A stretch of DNA of 64,000 bases, from positions 1 through 64,000 of the forward strand of contig JBOHQX010000408.1 of the NCBI GenBank assembly GCA_050732395.1, written 5' to 3'. A program made the translations under genes and the position numbers. The DNA comes from JBIOXB01 sp050732395. GTDB lineage: Bacteria; Zhuqueibacterota; Zhuqueibacteria; Zhuqueibacterales; Zhuqueibacteraceae. A model generated the notes under the pieces. The model was not told the origin of the DNA. It worked only from the letters and a program-made list of their open reading frames with translations, and made no database searches. Below are positions 9,298 to 18,141 of this stretch, piece by piece; within the stretch, counting starts at the first letter, position 1, and every line of letters starts with the position of its first letter.

Positions 9298-11463
9298 TCA
9301 CTTCTCTTGCAACACGGTCACGCCGTGCCATTCCGCTGGCGGCGGGGTACGCAAAAATTCTTCACAGCGTTGCGCGTACATTTGCGCGATCTCATCTGCG
9401 TGGCAGAGGCTCAAACAAACGGAAAAACACTCGCGCGCTTTTTCCCATTCCCGGCCACGGAATAACCTCAGCCCCTCCACATATGAGAAAAGCCCCTGCT
9501 GTTTTTGTGATCTGATGATTTCCGCATCCGCGTCGAAGATTTCAAAAATCGCCACGGGCCGGCTTATGCCTTTGACTTGTACGATATCGACTTCACGATG
9601 GTTGAATAAAGCGGGATTGGGAAGATCGCGCAGTGTCGCTTCTGCAATCAGAATTTTCACACCATAGCGCTTGGTCAAGCTTTGGATGCGCGAGGCGAGA
9701 TTCACCGTGTCGCCGATCACGCAGGATTCCATACGCGTGTCCGAACCGATGGTGCCCAGAATCACACGGCCGGTGTTCACGCCGATGCCGGCGTCTATGG
9801 GCTGCTCACCGCGATTGCTGCGTTCGTGATTGTGCTCGGCCAGCGCCTGGCGCATAGCCACGGCGCAGCGCACCGCGGCCGTCGCTTGCTCCGGTGTATA
9901 AAAAATCACCATGATCTCGTCGCCCACGAATTGGCAGATAAACCCGCCGTACGCGTGAATCACGGGCGACATACGCTGCATGAAATCATTCAAAAAAAAC
10001 AGCGTCTCGCCGGGCGAAAGATTTTCCGCAATGGAAGCGAAGGAGCGGATGTCCGTGAACAGCACTGTGGCCGTGCCTTCCTCCGCGCTGCCGAGCTTGA
10101 TGCTGTCCAGGCCTTTCGTGGCGATTTTGTCGAGCAATTGCTCCGGCACGAACAAGCGGAAAACATCGCGGCTCCGGCGCACTTCGGCTGCAATGCCGGC
10201 GACTTTGCGTGACAAGCTGATCGCCATGGTCATGGCAAACAATGTGAAGCCGGCAAAGGCCCATATACTTTCGTAGCGAAGGGTCGACAGCATGCCGCCT
10301 GCTGCCAAGGGCAAGACCCCCCAGGCCAGCACACGGCTGCCGGGCCGGCCATGACGCACGGCCCAGATGATGACGTAAATGCCGATGAACAACGTCACCA
10401 CGAACCAATAGTCGCGCAGAGCGGCAAAAACCCTCAAGTGGGGCAGATCGACGGGTGCCAGAGCCGGAAGCAAAACCAGGCACGACCCGCCGACCATCAG
10501 TTGCGTCAAACCGCGGTGACGGTATTCGAATTGTGTCGTGAGAAAGCGATACATCAGAACCACTACAACCATCATCAACAGCCAAATGAGCCGCGATCGG
10601 CCTTGCGGGAAGCGAGCATTCAAATTGAACAAGTCCGGCAGCTCAAAAAGAACTGCCAAGCCCGTGACGCTGGAGAACAGCACGCCCATCAGCCAGTATT
10701 CGCGCTGAGAAGGGTTAAACACAAACAGGATAAAATGAAAAATGCCAAATAGCAAAAACAAGCCGGCAACGAAGCCATTGAAAGCTCTGCGCGCTTCGTG
10801 GCGCTCCAAAAGCAGTTCATAGCGGCCGAATACCGGCGGCTGAAACATGCCGCCATCAAACCAATGATGGTTGGAAACCCGCAGCGCGAGCGTGTGGGCG
10901 CCGGTTCGCAATGCCTCCGCGGGTACGACAAAAATGTGATCCTCCCAGCCACCCTTTTCTTCGGATTTCGTCGCACCCACTTTGCCGTTTTGGGCCAGCA
11001 AATTTCCGTCCCAATAGATCTCTACTGCAGTAACGATTTGCCGGAGAATCAGCGCCCAATGCTGTGAGCGCTCCAACGTCTCGGGCAATTCCAGTCGTGT
11101 GCGATACCACGCAATGCCGGTGCTAGGGCTGCCGATTTGCGACCAAAAGCTGGGAACGGGCCGTATCTGCCACATACTGTTCCGCGCGTCCGAAAGATCC
11201 TGCGGAGCCAGATCTCCGGCATGAAATTCCCAGCTCCCGCGCAGCGCGAGAGTTTCTTCATGAGCGAGCAAGGCAAAGCGTGTGGGTGCAGTGGAGTTAT
11301 GTGACTCGCAAGAGAGCAGGGTGAGCAGCAGTGCGGTGGCGGAGCAAAGAGAAAACCATGACGAGGGAACAAGCGCGCAGCGTGGACAAAACCATCTTCT
11401 GTCCTCGTCGCCGGATTCCGTCCCAAAATCGTGTTGAGAGGCATCACGTAATTTTGGTTGCAT
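9298..11463 (-). CDS. Membrane class III adenylate/guanylate cyclase with DISM-like sensor
   Basis: A 721-residue receptor cyclase. Residues ~60-210 are a jelly-roll extracytoplasmic domain (GSWEFHAGDLAP, GIAWYRTRLELP, LALRVSNHHWFDGG) like 7TMR-DISM sensors. About seven hydrophobic segments follow (~230-430). The cyclase domain (~455-640) has TVLFTDIRSF and FVGDEIMVIF with the two metal-binding Asp, and GDTVNLASRIQ with the transition-state Asn and Arg. The position before FVGD that is usually Asp-Lys reads Cys-Gln, so the adenine-selecting Lys is absent and specificity is unclear. A short TPR-like tail follows (YVEGLRLFRGREWEKARECF). The start codon is not supported by a clear ribosome-binding site. 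Confidence 0.88.
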   Translation of the reverse strand: MQPKLRDASQHDFGTESGDEDRRWFCPRCALVPSSWFSLCSATALLLTLLSCESHNSTAPTRFALLAHEETLALRGSWEFHAGDLAPQDLSDARNSMWQIRPVPSFWSQIGSPSTGIAWYRTRLELPETLERSQHWALILRQIVTAVEIYWDGNLLAQNGKVGATKSEEKGGWEDHIFVVPAEALRTGAHTLALRVSNHHWFDGGMFQPPVFGRYELLLERHEARRAFNGFVAGLFLLFGIFHFILFVFNPSQREYWLMGVLFSSVTGLAVLFELPDLFNLNARFPQGRSRLIWLLMMVVVVLMYRFLTTQFEYRHRGLTQLMVGGSCLVLLPALAPVDLPHLRVFAALRDYWFVVTLFIGIYVIIWAVRHGRPGSRVLAWGVLPLAAGGMLSTLRYESIWAFAGFTLFAMTMAISLSRKVAGIAAEVRRSRDVFRLFVPEQLLDKIATKGLDSIKLGSAEEGTATVLFTDIRSFASIAENLSPGETLFFLNDFMQRMSPVIHAYGGFICQFVGDEIMVIFYTPEQATAAVRCAVAMRQALAEHNHERSNRGEQPIDAGIGVNTGRVILGTIGSDTRMESCVIGDTVNLASRIQSLTKRYGVKILIAEATLRDLPNPALFNHREVDIVQVKGISRPVAIFEIFDADAEIIRSQKQQGLFSYVEGLRLFRGREWEKARECFSVCLSLCHADEIAQMYAQRCEEFLRTPPPAEWHGVTVLQEK

Positions 11464-11581
11464 TTCAGCGATTATTTTATTCTTTATGTAACCATTTGCT
11501 GCGGAGAGTGTTGAGCAATTTCATAAATCTCATGCGGAATAGCAACGGAAAAATCGCAACGAGACATAACCAATTACAGCC

Positions 11582-11700
11582 CACGCAAAGACGCAGAGAC
11601 GCAAAGGGATCGCAAAGGTTTTTATGACCGTTCAGTTGTTTCTTAAGAAGGCAAAACGATTACGGGCAAAACTATTGCGTCTCTGCGTGAGATTCTTTGC
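11582..11700. repeat. Dispersed intergenic repeats (CGCAAAGACGCAGAG and GGCAAAAC..TTACGGGCAAAAC types)
   Basis: Two repeat types are joined here. The first, ACGCAAAGACGCAGAGACGC at 11582-11620, recurs in variant form near 54169, 58800, 58982 and 60724. The second, TTCTTAAGAAGGCAAAACG at 11640 onward, has a close copy at 49223-49268. The region ends with TTGCGTCTCTGCGTGAG, inverted relative to the first type, so the whole can fold back. It fills the gap before ppk1. Confidence 0.65.
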
Positions 11701-11737
11701 TGTTGTGTGCAAAATCTAACCATTTAGAGACTTAAAT

Positions 11738-13870
11738 ATGATCTCATCGCCTTCCGTGGCAAAGTTCAACGAAAAAACGAAAACCTCCGATGCGTTTGCA
11801 CAATTGCGTAGTAGCTTTCCCGCCAGGGAGCGCTTCCTCAATCGCGAATCGAGCTGGCTGGAATTCAACGAGCGCGTGCTCGAAGAAGCGCGCGACGAGA
11901 GCGTGCCGATTCTGGAACGCGTGAAGTTTCTCGCGATTTACGCCTCGAACCTGGACGAATTCTTCATGGTGCGCGTCGCCACCGTGCAAAGGCAAATCGA
12001 AGCCGGCGTGGCGCTGCCCGGGCCGGATGGCCTCACACCGCGCGAGGTTATGGGGGTGATTACGACGAAGGTCAATCACGCGCACGAGAGTATTGGCAAG
12101 TGTTTCAATGAACAAATCATGCCGGAGCTCATGCGCAACAATATTCATCTGATCGATGAAACGACGGCGTCGGTGGAGCAGGTCGCGTTCGCCAGCAAAT
12201 ATTTCAATAAAAACGTCAAATCTCTGCTGACGCCGCTGGCACTCGATGCCACCCACCCCTTTCCACGACTGGAAAACAAAGCACTCTACTTTTGCGTGGA
12301 GTTGGGGCATCGCAAAAAATCCAAGCTCAAAATGAAGTTGCGCCTGGCCATGGTGCAGATTCCTTCACCCGCGCTCGGCCGGTTTGTGTCGTTGCCTTCT
12401 GCGGATGAAAAAAAGTTCTTTATCCGGCTGGATGATATCATCCGCATCAACCTGCAAGAGGTCTTTCCGGGAGAGACCGTGATGGGCTGTTATGAAATCA
12501 AGGTCGTTCGGGATGCGGAGCTGGAATTCATCGAGGAAGAAGCGCAAGATTTGCTGGAAACCATCGAAGCGAGCTTGCAACAGCGGAAGAAAGGGACCGC
12601 CACGCGCTTTTTGTATGATCCCGCCATGCCGCAGCGCGTGTTGCAAATGTTCGTCGAGCAGCTCAAACTCGATCCCGCCAAGATTTTTCCGGGCGCACGC
12701 TACCATTCCTTTTCGGATTTCATGCAATTCCCGGGCTTCGACGTGCCCGAGCTCCAAGATCCACCTATGCCGCCTCTGCCGGTGGCTACGTTGGAAAGCA
12801 CGCGCGATATTTTTGCCGTGATTCGCAACCAGGATATCCTGCTGCATCATCCCTATCAAAAGTTCGATTATGTCGTGCAATTCCTCGAAGCGGCGGCAGA
12901 AGATGCCGAGGTGAGCGACATCAAGACCACGCTTTACCGCGTATCGAGCAAATCGCCGATTGCGAAAGCGCTCGGGCGCGCCGCAAAGAAAGGCAAGCGC
13001 GTCACGGCGCTGGTGGAATTGAAAGCGCGTTTTGACGAAGAAACGAACATCTCGTGGGCGCGCAAACTGGAGAAGGACGGCGTGCACGTGATTTATGGTT
13101 ATCCCGGTTTGAAAACGCACGCGAAGTTGGCCATGATCGTGCGCCGGGAAGCCGAGGGCGTGCGCCGGTATTGCCACTTGAGCACGGGCAATTATAACGA
13201 ACGCACGGCGAGAGTATACGGCGATCTCGGTTTATTGACGGCCAACGAAAACCTCACGGTCGAGGTCGAACACGTATTCGACATGCTGACCGGCTATGCC
13301 GAACGCGACGCCCACGGGCATTTGCTGGTCGCGCCGAACCATATGCGTCGCGCTTTCAGCGAACGCATCCGCCGCGAAGCCGCGCACGCCGCGGCCGGAA
13401 AACGTGCCGGTATCATCATCAAAATGAATTCGCTGGTCGATACTGCCATGATCGACGAGCTTTATCTTGCCAGCCAGGCCGGCGTGCCGGTGCAGCTTAT
13501 CGTGCGCGGCATCTGCTGCCTGAGGCCGGGCGTGCCGGAATTGAGCGAGAATATTGCCGGTATCAGCATCATCGATCGCTATCTCGAGCACGCACGCATT
13601 TATTATTTTGAGAACGACGGGCAGCCGGAGATCTTTCTGGCGAGTGCGGATTGGATGCCGCGCAATCTCGACCGCCGGGTGGAGGTCGGTTTTCCCATTC
13701 TCGCACCGGAGTTGCGCAAGCAGGTGCGGCAGATGCTCGATCTGCAGTTGTCGGATAACGTCAAAGCGCGGGTGTTGCAGCCGGATGGAACAAATGTGCG
13801 CAAACAAAGCGCGGGGACAGTGATTCGTTCACAAGATATGTTGTATGAGATGGCAAAAAGGTATGCCTGA
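11738..13870 (+). CDS. ppk1: Polyphosphate kinase 1
   Basis: A 710-residue enzyme that reversibly moves the terminal phosphate of ATP onto inorganic polyphosphate. The N-domain opens with FLNRESSWLEFNERVLEEA and FLAIYASNLDEFFMVRV, both diagnostic. The two catalytic phospholipase-D-like domains show GYPGLKTHAKLAMIV, with His461 at the position of the autophosphorylated His of E. coli Ppk, and HLSTGNYNERTARVYGDLG with a second conserved His (480). Later come GICCLRPGVP and the C-terminal ADWMPRNLDRRVEVGFP. Length is normal. No exopolyphosphatase gene sits beside it. Confidence 0.97.
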   Translation: MISSPSVAKFNEKTKTSDAFAQLRSSFPARERFLNRESSWLEFNERVLEEARDESVPILERVKFLAIYASNLDEFFMVRVATVQRQIEAGVALPGPDGLTPREVMGVITTKVNHAHESIGKCFNEQIMPELMRNNIHLIDETTASVEQVAFASKYFNKNVKSLLTPLALDATHPFPRLENKALYFCVELGHRKKSKLKMKLRLAMVQIPSPALGRFVSLPSADEKKFFIRLDDIIRINLQEVFPGETVMGCYEIKVVRDAELEFIEEEAQDLLETIEASLQQRKKGTATRFLYDPAMPQRVLQMFVEQLKLDPAKIFPGARYHSFSDFMQFPGFDVPELQDPPMPPLPVATLESTRDIFAVIRNQDILLHHPYQKFDYVVQFLEAAAEDAEVSDIKTTLYRVSSKSPIAKALGRAAKKGKRVTALVELKARFDEETNISWARKLEKDGVHVIYGYPGLKTHAKLAMIVRREAEGVRRYCHLSTGNYNERTARVYGDLGLLTANENLTVEVEHVFDMLTGYAERDAHGHLLVAPNHMRRAFSERIRREAAHAAAGKRAGIIIKMNSLVDTAMIDELYLASQAGVPVQLIVRGICCLRPGVPELSENIAGISIIDRYLEHARIYYFENDGQPEIFLASADWMPRNLDRRVEVGFPILAPELRKQVRQMLDLQLSDNVKARVLQPDGTNVRKQSAGTVIRSQDMLYEMAKRYA

Positions 13871-14076
13871 TGAAGAATGGCTTGCGTGCGCGCTCGAGCA
13901 AATCACTGTAACCTCACAGATATCGCATGGCGCGCCACACTTCATGATAAACAAATTCGTTTTACACTCTGCCCATAACTGTTTTTCAGCCCTTGCGTGC
14001 GGTTATTGGCATGAGTATATTGCCCTTGGAGTTGTGTCGGTGCGACGAGCCTGTCGTAAAATGGAGATGATTCATC

Positions 14077-14934
14077 ATGTCTGAAATCCAGGCCGAATAC
14101 CTCCGCTTCACGCGCAAGCCCTTGTTCATCGCCGGCGCGGTCATCGCGCTTGTGCTGGTGGCGGAAGTGGCCTTCAACATAGTCGAACGCGCGATCGGCC
14201 ATTATCTGGTCTGGCAAAACTCCGGGCGGCCCAAGATCGGCCGCACGTGGCAGGAGGGTGAGAATCGTTTGGCGGCGCACACCAAAGTCGAAGAAATCAC
14301 CCGCACCATGCGCGAGCGCGTGCGTGCCCTCTCCGGCATCACCACGTTTGACGAGCTCATCGCATTTCTGAGTGTGAATCCCAGCATTACGTTATCGCCG
14401 GAGCAGTTCGGCATCGTGTATCAAAGCCTGCCGGAGTTTTTTCGCCCCCTGGTTGTGCCGGCGGAAGAGTTGATGAAAATCCCGCGAGCGCAGGGCCTGG
14501 CGGAGGTGCTCGTCGAGCGGCGGCAGGATAAATTGGAGATTGTTCTGATCACCCCGGGTCAGCAAGTCGCTTACCGTAGCGAGTTGTCATCCGAGCAGGT
14601 CGCCATGCTGGGCAATCATGGCCGCGAAGTCGTGCTCGATTTGCGGATCGCCGAGCGGTTCAAAGAACACATGCTGACCGGCGCCGAATTTTTCGAGATT
14701 CTCGATCGGCTCTTTATCGACGATCGCACGCGCATGATACGTGAGCTGCCGGTGCTCACCGATCTCGGCGCCACTATCGCACGCGTGGCAATTTCACAAG
14801 AAGTCACCGCAGGTTTTGTGGAAACCGCTTTTGCGCTCGATGATGCCCGCGCGCGCATCTATTATCTGCCGGAACAATGGACGATTCCCTTTGCTGCCCA
14901 CACTCGCGCTTATGAAAGCCCGTCTCACTTTTAG
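14077..14934 (+). CDS. Unknown membrane-anchored protein translationally coupled to a PBP
   Basis: A 285-residue protein not recognised as any named family. A single N-terminal membrane segment (LFIAGAVIALVLVAEVAFNI, residues ~12-31) is followed by an extracytoplasmic, mostly helical domain with many Arg and Glu. GGAG precedes the ATG by nine bases. Its last 23 bp overlap the start of the class A PBP gene, so the two are probably translated together. The topology (short cytosolic tail, one anchor, periplasmic domain) would suit a partner or regulator of the PBP, as with other PBP-activating proteins, but no homology supports that. No catalytic motif is visible. Confidence 0.75.
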   Translation: MSEIQAEYLRFTRKPLFIAGAVIALVLVAEVAFNIVERAIGHYLVWQNSGRPKIGRTWQEGENRLAAHTKVEEITRTMRERVRALSGITTFDELIAFLSVNPSITLSPEQFGIVYQSLPEFFRPLVVPAEELMKIPRAQGLAEVLVERRQDKLEIVLITPGQQVAYRSELSSEQVAMLGNHGREVVLDLRIAERFKEHMLTGAEFFEILDRLFIDDRTRMIRELPVLTDLGATIARVAISQEVTAGFVETAFALDDARARIYYLPEQWTIPFAAHTRAYESPSHF

Positions 14935-16861
14935 CCTCGTGGTCGTGACCACCGTTTTTTTGCTCGCCGCGATCATCGGCTTTTTCGTGGTATTGCAGGA
15001 TTTGCCCTACATCCCCGAAGATTTGCGCAGCTTGGTCTATGCCCGCCCAACGGAAATCTATGCGGCCGACGGCAGCCTGGTCTACCGCCTCGGCGGCCGC
15101 TCCTACGTTACCATTGAGAAAATCAGCCCGCAATTTTTGAAAGCGGTCGTCGCGGCGGAAGATGGCGAGTTTTATCAGCATCACGGCGTCGATAGACTCG
15201 CCACGTTGCGCGGGGGGCTGCGCAGCCTCAGCGGCCATTCTTTGCAAAGCGGTTCCACGATCACGCAGCAACTCACAAAAAATCTCTTTTTTTCCTTTGA
15301 AAAATCTCTTCTGCGCAAGCTGAAGGAAATACTGATCAGCTTCCAGTTGGAAACCACGTTCAGCAAAGATCAGATCTTGGAGGCGTACTGCAATCTGGTT
15401 TACTTCGGCGGCGCGGCCTACGGCGTAGAAGACGCCGCGCAACAATTTTTCAACAAACCGGCGTCCGCGCTGAATCTTCCCGAGGCCGCCATGCTCGCCG
15501 CCATTGTCAACTCGCCGTCGAATTTGAATCCGTTCTCGCATTTTGACCGGGCCAAGTCGCGCCAGAAGCTCATTCTCGCGCGGATGGTGAATAACGACTT
15601 CATTACAGCGGAGGACATGCAAAGGGCTTTCGCCGATTCCCTGCGCCTGTCGCGGCGGCGCACGCTCGGCAATGATTTCATCGACTATATCATTTCCGAA
15701 GCCGAAACGCGTTACGGCCGCGAGGCGGTGCAGTTCGGCGGTCTGCGTGTTTATACCACCCTCGATCCAGCGTTGCAACGCCTCGCCGAGGAAGAATTGC
15801 GCAACGGCGTGGCACAGCTAGAAGCCACGCTGGATTCGACGCGCAATTCTTTGCAAGGGGCCATGGCAGTGGTGGCGGTTCCCACCGGTGAAATCAAAGC
15901 TTTGGTCGGCGCCCGCGAATACGTGCCGGGAGGCTTCAACCGGGCCATCACCGAGAATCGCCATATTGGCTCGGGCGTGAAGCCTTTCATATATATGACG
16001 GCCATCGAACAACTCGGAGTCACGCCGCGCACCGTTGTCTATGACACGGCCACCACCTTCCATCCGCCCGGCACGCGCCCCTGGCGGCCGCGCAATTTCG
16101 ACCGGCGCTATCGTGGTCCGCTGACTTTGAAAGCCGCGTTGATGCAATCGATCAACATGATCTCGGCCCAGCTCACCGACCAGGCCACGCCCAGCAAAGT
16201 GGTGGAGACGATGCGGCGCTTCGGCATCACGGCGCCGTTGGACGAAGTGTTGTCGATCGCGCTCGGCACCTCGAGTGTTTCACCCATGGAGATGGCGGCG
16301 GCCTATGCCGTGATCGCCAATACCGGTGAGTATCATCGGCCGGTCTCGATCAAACGCGTCGAAGACCTCAACGGCATCGTGTTGGATTCCGCCGTGAGCC
16401 TATTCGGCCTGGGCGAGCCGCGCTTCGATCCGGTGCAAACCTATGAGTTACTCGATATGATGAAAGCAGTGATCGACAACGGCACCGGTCGCGTCATTCG
16501 CGGCCTGGGGTTCACCACGCCAGCCGCGGGCAAAACCGGCACGAGCACGGAGGCCACCGACGCCTGGTTCACCGGTTTTACCATGAGCCTGTCCACCTCC
16601 GTCTGGGTGGGATACGACCGCGACTCCGTCATGCGCACAAAAGACGGCCGCGAAGTTGACGGCGCGCGCGGCGGCGCTCCGATTTGGGCCAATTTCATGA
16701 AGCGTGCCATCGAGCTTTATCCCAGCCGCGAGTTCGCCGTGCCGGAGGGCTTGAAAACTTTGTACGTCGATCCAATCACGGGCAATGAAGTATCCAATCC
16801 GGACGAAGGCATTTCCGTCGTTGTGCCGGCGGAGGGGCGATCGGATGGCTTTTGGCCGTGA
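14912..16861 (+). CDS. Class A penicillin-binding protein (PBP1A-like)
   Basis: About 649 residues, bifunctional peptidoglycan synthase. The N-terminal membrane anchor is SLVVVTTVFLLAAIIGFFVV. The GT51 glycosyltransferase domain shows AVVAAEDGEFYQHHGVD (catalytic Glu), GSTITQQLTKNLFF and the KEILISFQLETTFSKDQILE region. The transpeptidase has SGVK (active-site Ser and Lys, within GSGVKPFIY), SIN (in MQSINMISAQ) and KTGTS. ATG 14912 lies inside the preceding gene; longer upstream reading has no start signal. It builds glycan strands and crosslinks them at the inner membrane face of the periplasm. Length is shorter than E. coli PBP1A. Confidence 0.95.
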   Translation: MKARLTFSLVVVTTVFLLAAIIGFFVVLQDLPYIPEDLRSLVYARPTEIYAADGSLVYRLGGRSYVTIEKISPQFLKAVVAAEDGEFYQHHGVDRLATLRGGLRSLSGHSLQSGSTITQQLTKNLFFSFEKSLLRKLKEILISFQLETTFSKDQILEAYCNLVYFGGAAYGVEDAAQQFFNKPASALNLPEAAMLAAIVNSPSNLNPFSHFDRAKSRQKLILARMVNNDFITAEDMQRAFADSLRLSRRRTLGNDFIDYIISEAETRYGREAVQFGGLRVYTTLDPALQRLAEEELRNGVAQLEATLDSTRNSLQGAMAVVAVPTGEIKALVGAREYVPGGFNRAITENRHIGSGVKPFIYMTAIEQLGVTPRTVVYDTATTFHPPGTRPWRPRNFDRRYRGPLTLKAALMQSINMISAQLTDQATPSKVVETMRRFGITAPLDEVLSIALGTSSVSPMEMAAAYAVIANTGEYHRPVSIKRVEDLNGIVLDSAVSLFGLGEPRFDPVQTYELLDMMKAVIDNGTGRVIRGLGFTTPAAGKTGTSTEATDAWFTGFTMSLSTSVWVGYDRDSVMRTKDGREVDGARGGAPIWANFMKRAIELYPSREFAVPEGLKTLYVDPITGNEVSNPDEGISVVVPAEGRSDGFWP

Positions 16862-16916
16862 GCAAAAAAACCGATGCTTTATTGATTCAATTTGTTTCAC
16901 CCAAATAGAGAAAACC

Positions 16917-16945
16917 TTGATTCCTATACACGTAGATTGTAATTT
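16917..16945 (+). promoter_or_regulatory. Candidate sigma-70-type promoter of the DUF262 module
   Basis: TTGATT (16917-16922) and TAATTT (16940-16945) are separated by 17 bp. They lie 33 bp upstream of the DUF262 start, with GGAG before the ATG. The match to consensus is moderate; it sits in AT-rich DNA where chance matches are common. Confidence 0.4.
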
Positions 16946-16977
16946 GTTTTTGTTACTATACTCGCGGAGAAGTCAGT

Positions 16978-18141
16978 ATGTCTGTGTCTAAATCTAATTA
17001 CAAAGCTAAAGAGGAGCCTCATGAAGATGGGAATCTAGTTGATGACGGGTCGACCGGGGTTGAAACAGAAGAAACGCATAGCGAAGAAACCATCATTAGG
17101 CCCTTCGATCCCACACTAATCCGTGTAGAGACCAAGCCGATGACAGTAGATCTTATTGTCTCCCGCATCAAGGAAGCCGAAATCGATCTAACCCCAGGCT
17201 TTCAGCGAAAAGCGGGCATCTGGACCGAAGGTGCACAGAGTCGTTTGATCGAGTCAATGCTGATCCGAATTCCACTTCCGGCTTTTTATATGGATGCAAC
17301 TAATGAGGATAAATGGCTTATAGTGGACGGCTTACAAAGAATTACTACGATCAAGAGTTTTGTAATAGATAAGAAATTCAAACTCACCGAGCTTGAATTT
17401 CTTCCTCATCTTCATGATAAAACTTTTGATAAACTGCCTCGCAATTTTCAAAGACGTATTCTAGAGACACAAATTACTGCTTATTTAATTGAAAAAGGAA
17501 CACCAGCAGCAGTAAAATACACCATTTTTAAGCGCATAAATACAGGAGGTTTGCCATTATCCGCGCAAGAAATTCGGCACGCACTTAATCAGGGCAAAGC
17601 AACACAACTACTCGCTGAACTCGCTGATTCCAATGAATTCAAATTGTCAACAGACTATGGCATTCGTGATCAACGCATGGCGGACAGAGAATGTGTTTTG
17701 CGTTTTTTGGCCTTTGCGATTGTGCCATACTCTGAGTACAAAGTTCCTGACCTAGATGCTTTTTTGAATGATAGAATGGCCAAAATTAATCAGTTGATGA
17801 ATCGCGACTTAAAAAACCTGAAGGATAGGTTCCTGCACTCCATGAAAGCCGCTCGAGAGATATTTGGCAACCTTGCATTTCGAAAGTATTATGGTAAGCA
17901 GTTCAGTCGCCATCCGATCAACAAAGCACTCTTCGAAGCCTGGTCGGTAAACCTGGACAAACTGACCGATGATCAACTGCAGCGATTGATCAGCCGCAAA
18001 GACACATTAATGAAAAAATTTATTCTATTGATGCAGAACACAGATTTTGAAAAAGCTGTCTCCCAGGGAACTGGCGATGTAAGTAAAGTGAGGCTTCGAT
18101 TCTCTCGCATCGAAGCTCTTATCCAAGAGGTGCTGTCATGA
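16978..18141 (+). CDS. DUF262 (GmrSD N-domain-like) protein
   Basis: A 387-residue protein with the ParB/sulfiredoxin-like DUF262 domain. After an acidic N-terminal tail come LTPGFQRKAGIWTEGAQSRL, the core IVDGLQRITTIKSF (residues ~113-126, usual IVDGxQRL motif) and FKRINTGGLPLSAQEIRHAL (residues ~185-204). In GmrSD and BrxU this domain binds and hydrolyses nucleotides to license cleavage of modified DNA, but here the HNH nuclease half (DUF1524) is missing; the C-terminus is helical. Its stop overlaps the next ATG (ATGA), so it is coupled to the AAA ATPase. Base composition is AT-richer than the neighbouring ppk1/PBP genes, a sign of transfer. Function is probably defence-related, unproven. 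Confidence 0.88.
   Translation: MSVSKSNYKAKEEPHEDGNLVDDGSTGVETEETHSEETIIRPFDPTLIRVETKPMTVDLIVSRIKEAEIDLTPGFQRKAGIWTEGAQSRLIESMLIRIPLPAFYMDATNEDKWLIVDGLQRITTIKSFVIDKKFKLTELEFLPHLHDKTFDKLPRNFQRRILETQITAYLIEKGTPAAVKYTIFKRINTGGLPLSAQEIRHALNQGKATQLLAELADSNEFKLSTDYGIRDQRMADRECVLRFLAFAIVPYSEYKVPDLDAFLNDRMAKINQLMNRDLKNLKDRFLHSMKAAREIFGNLAFRKYYGKQFSRHPINKALFEAWSVNLDKLTDDQLQRLISRKDTLMKKFILLMQNTDFEKAVSQGTGDVSKVRLRFSRIEALIQEVLS

Noticed and set aside
12365..13177. Minus-strand open frame of 270 codons
   Set aside because: It lies inside ppk1 and has no family features.
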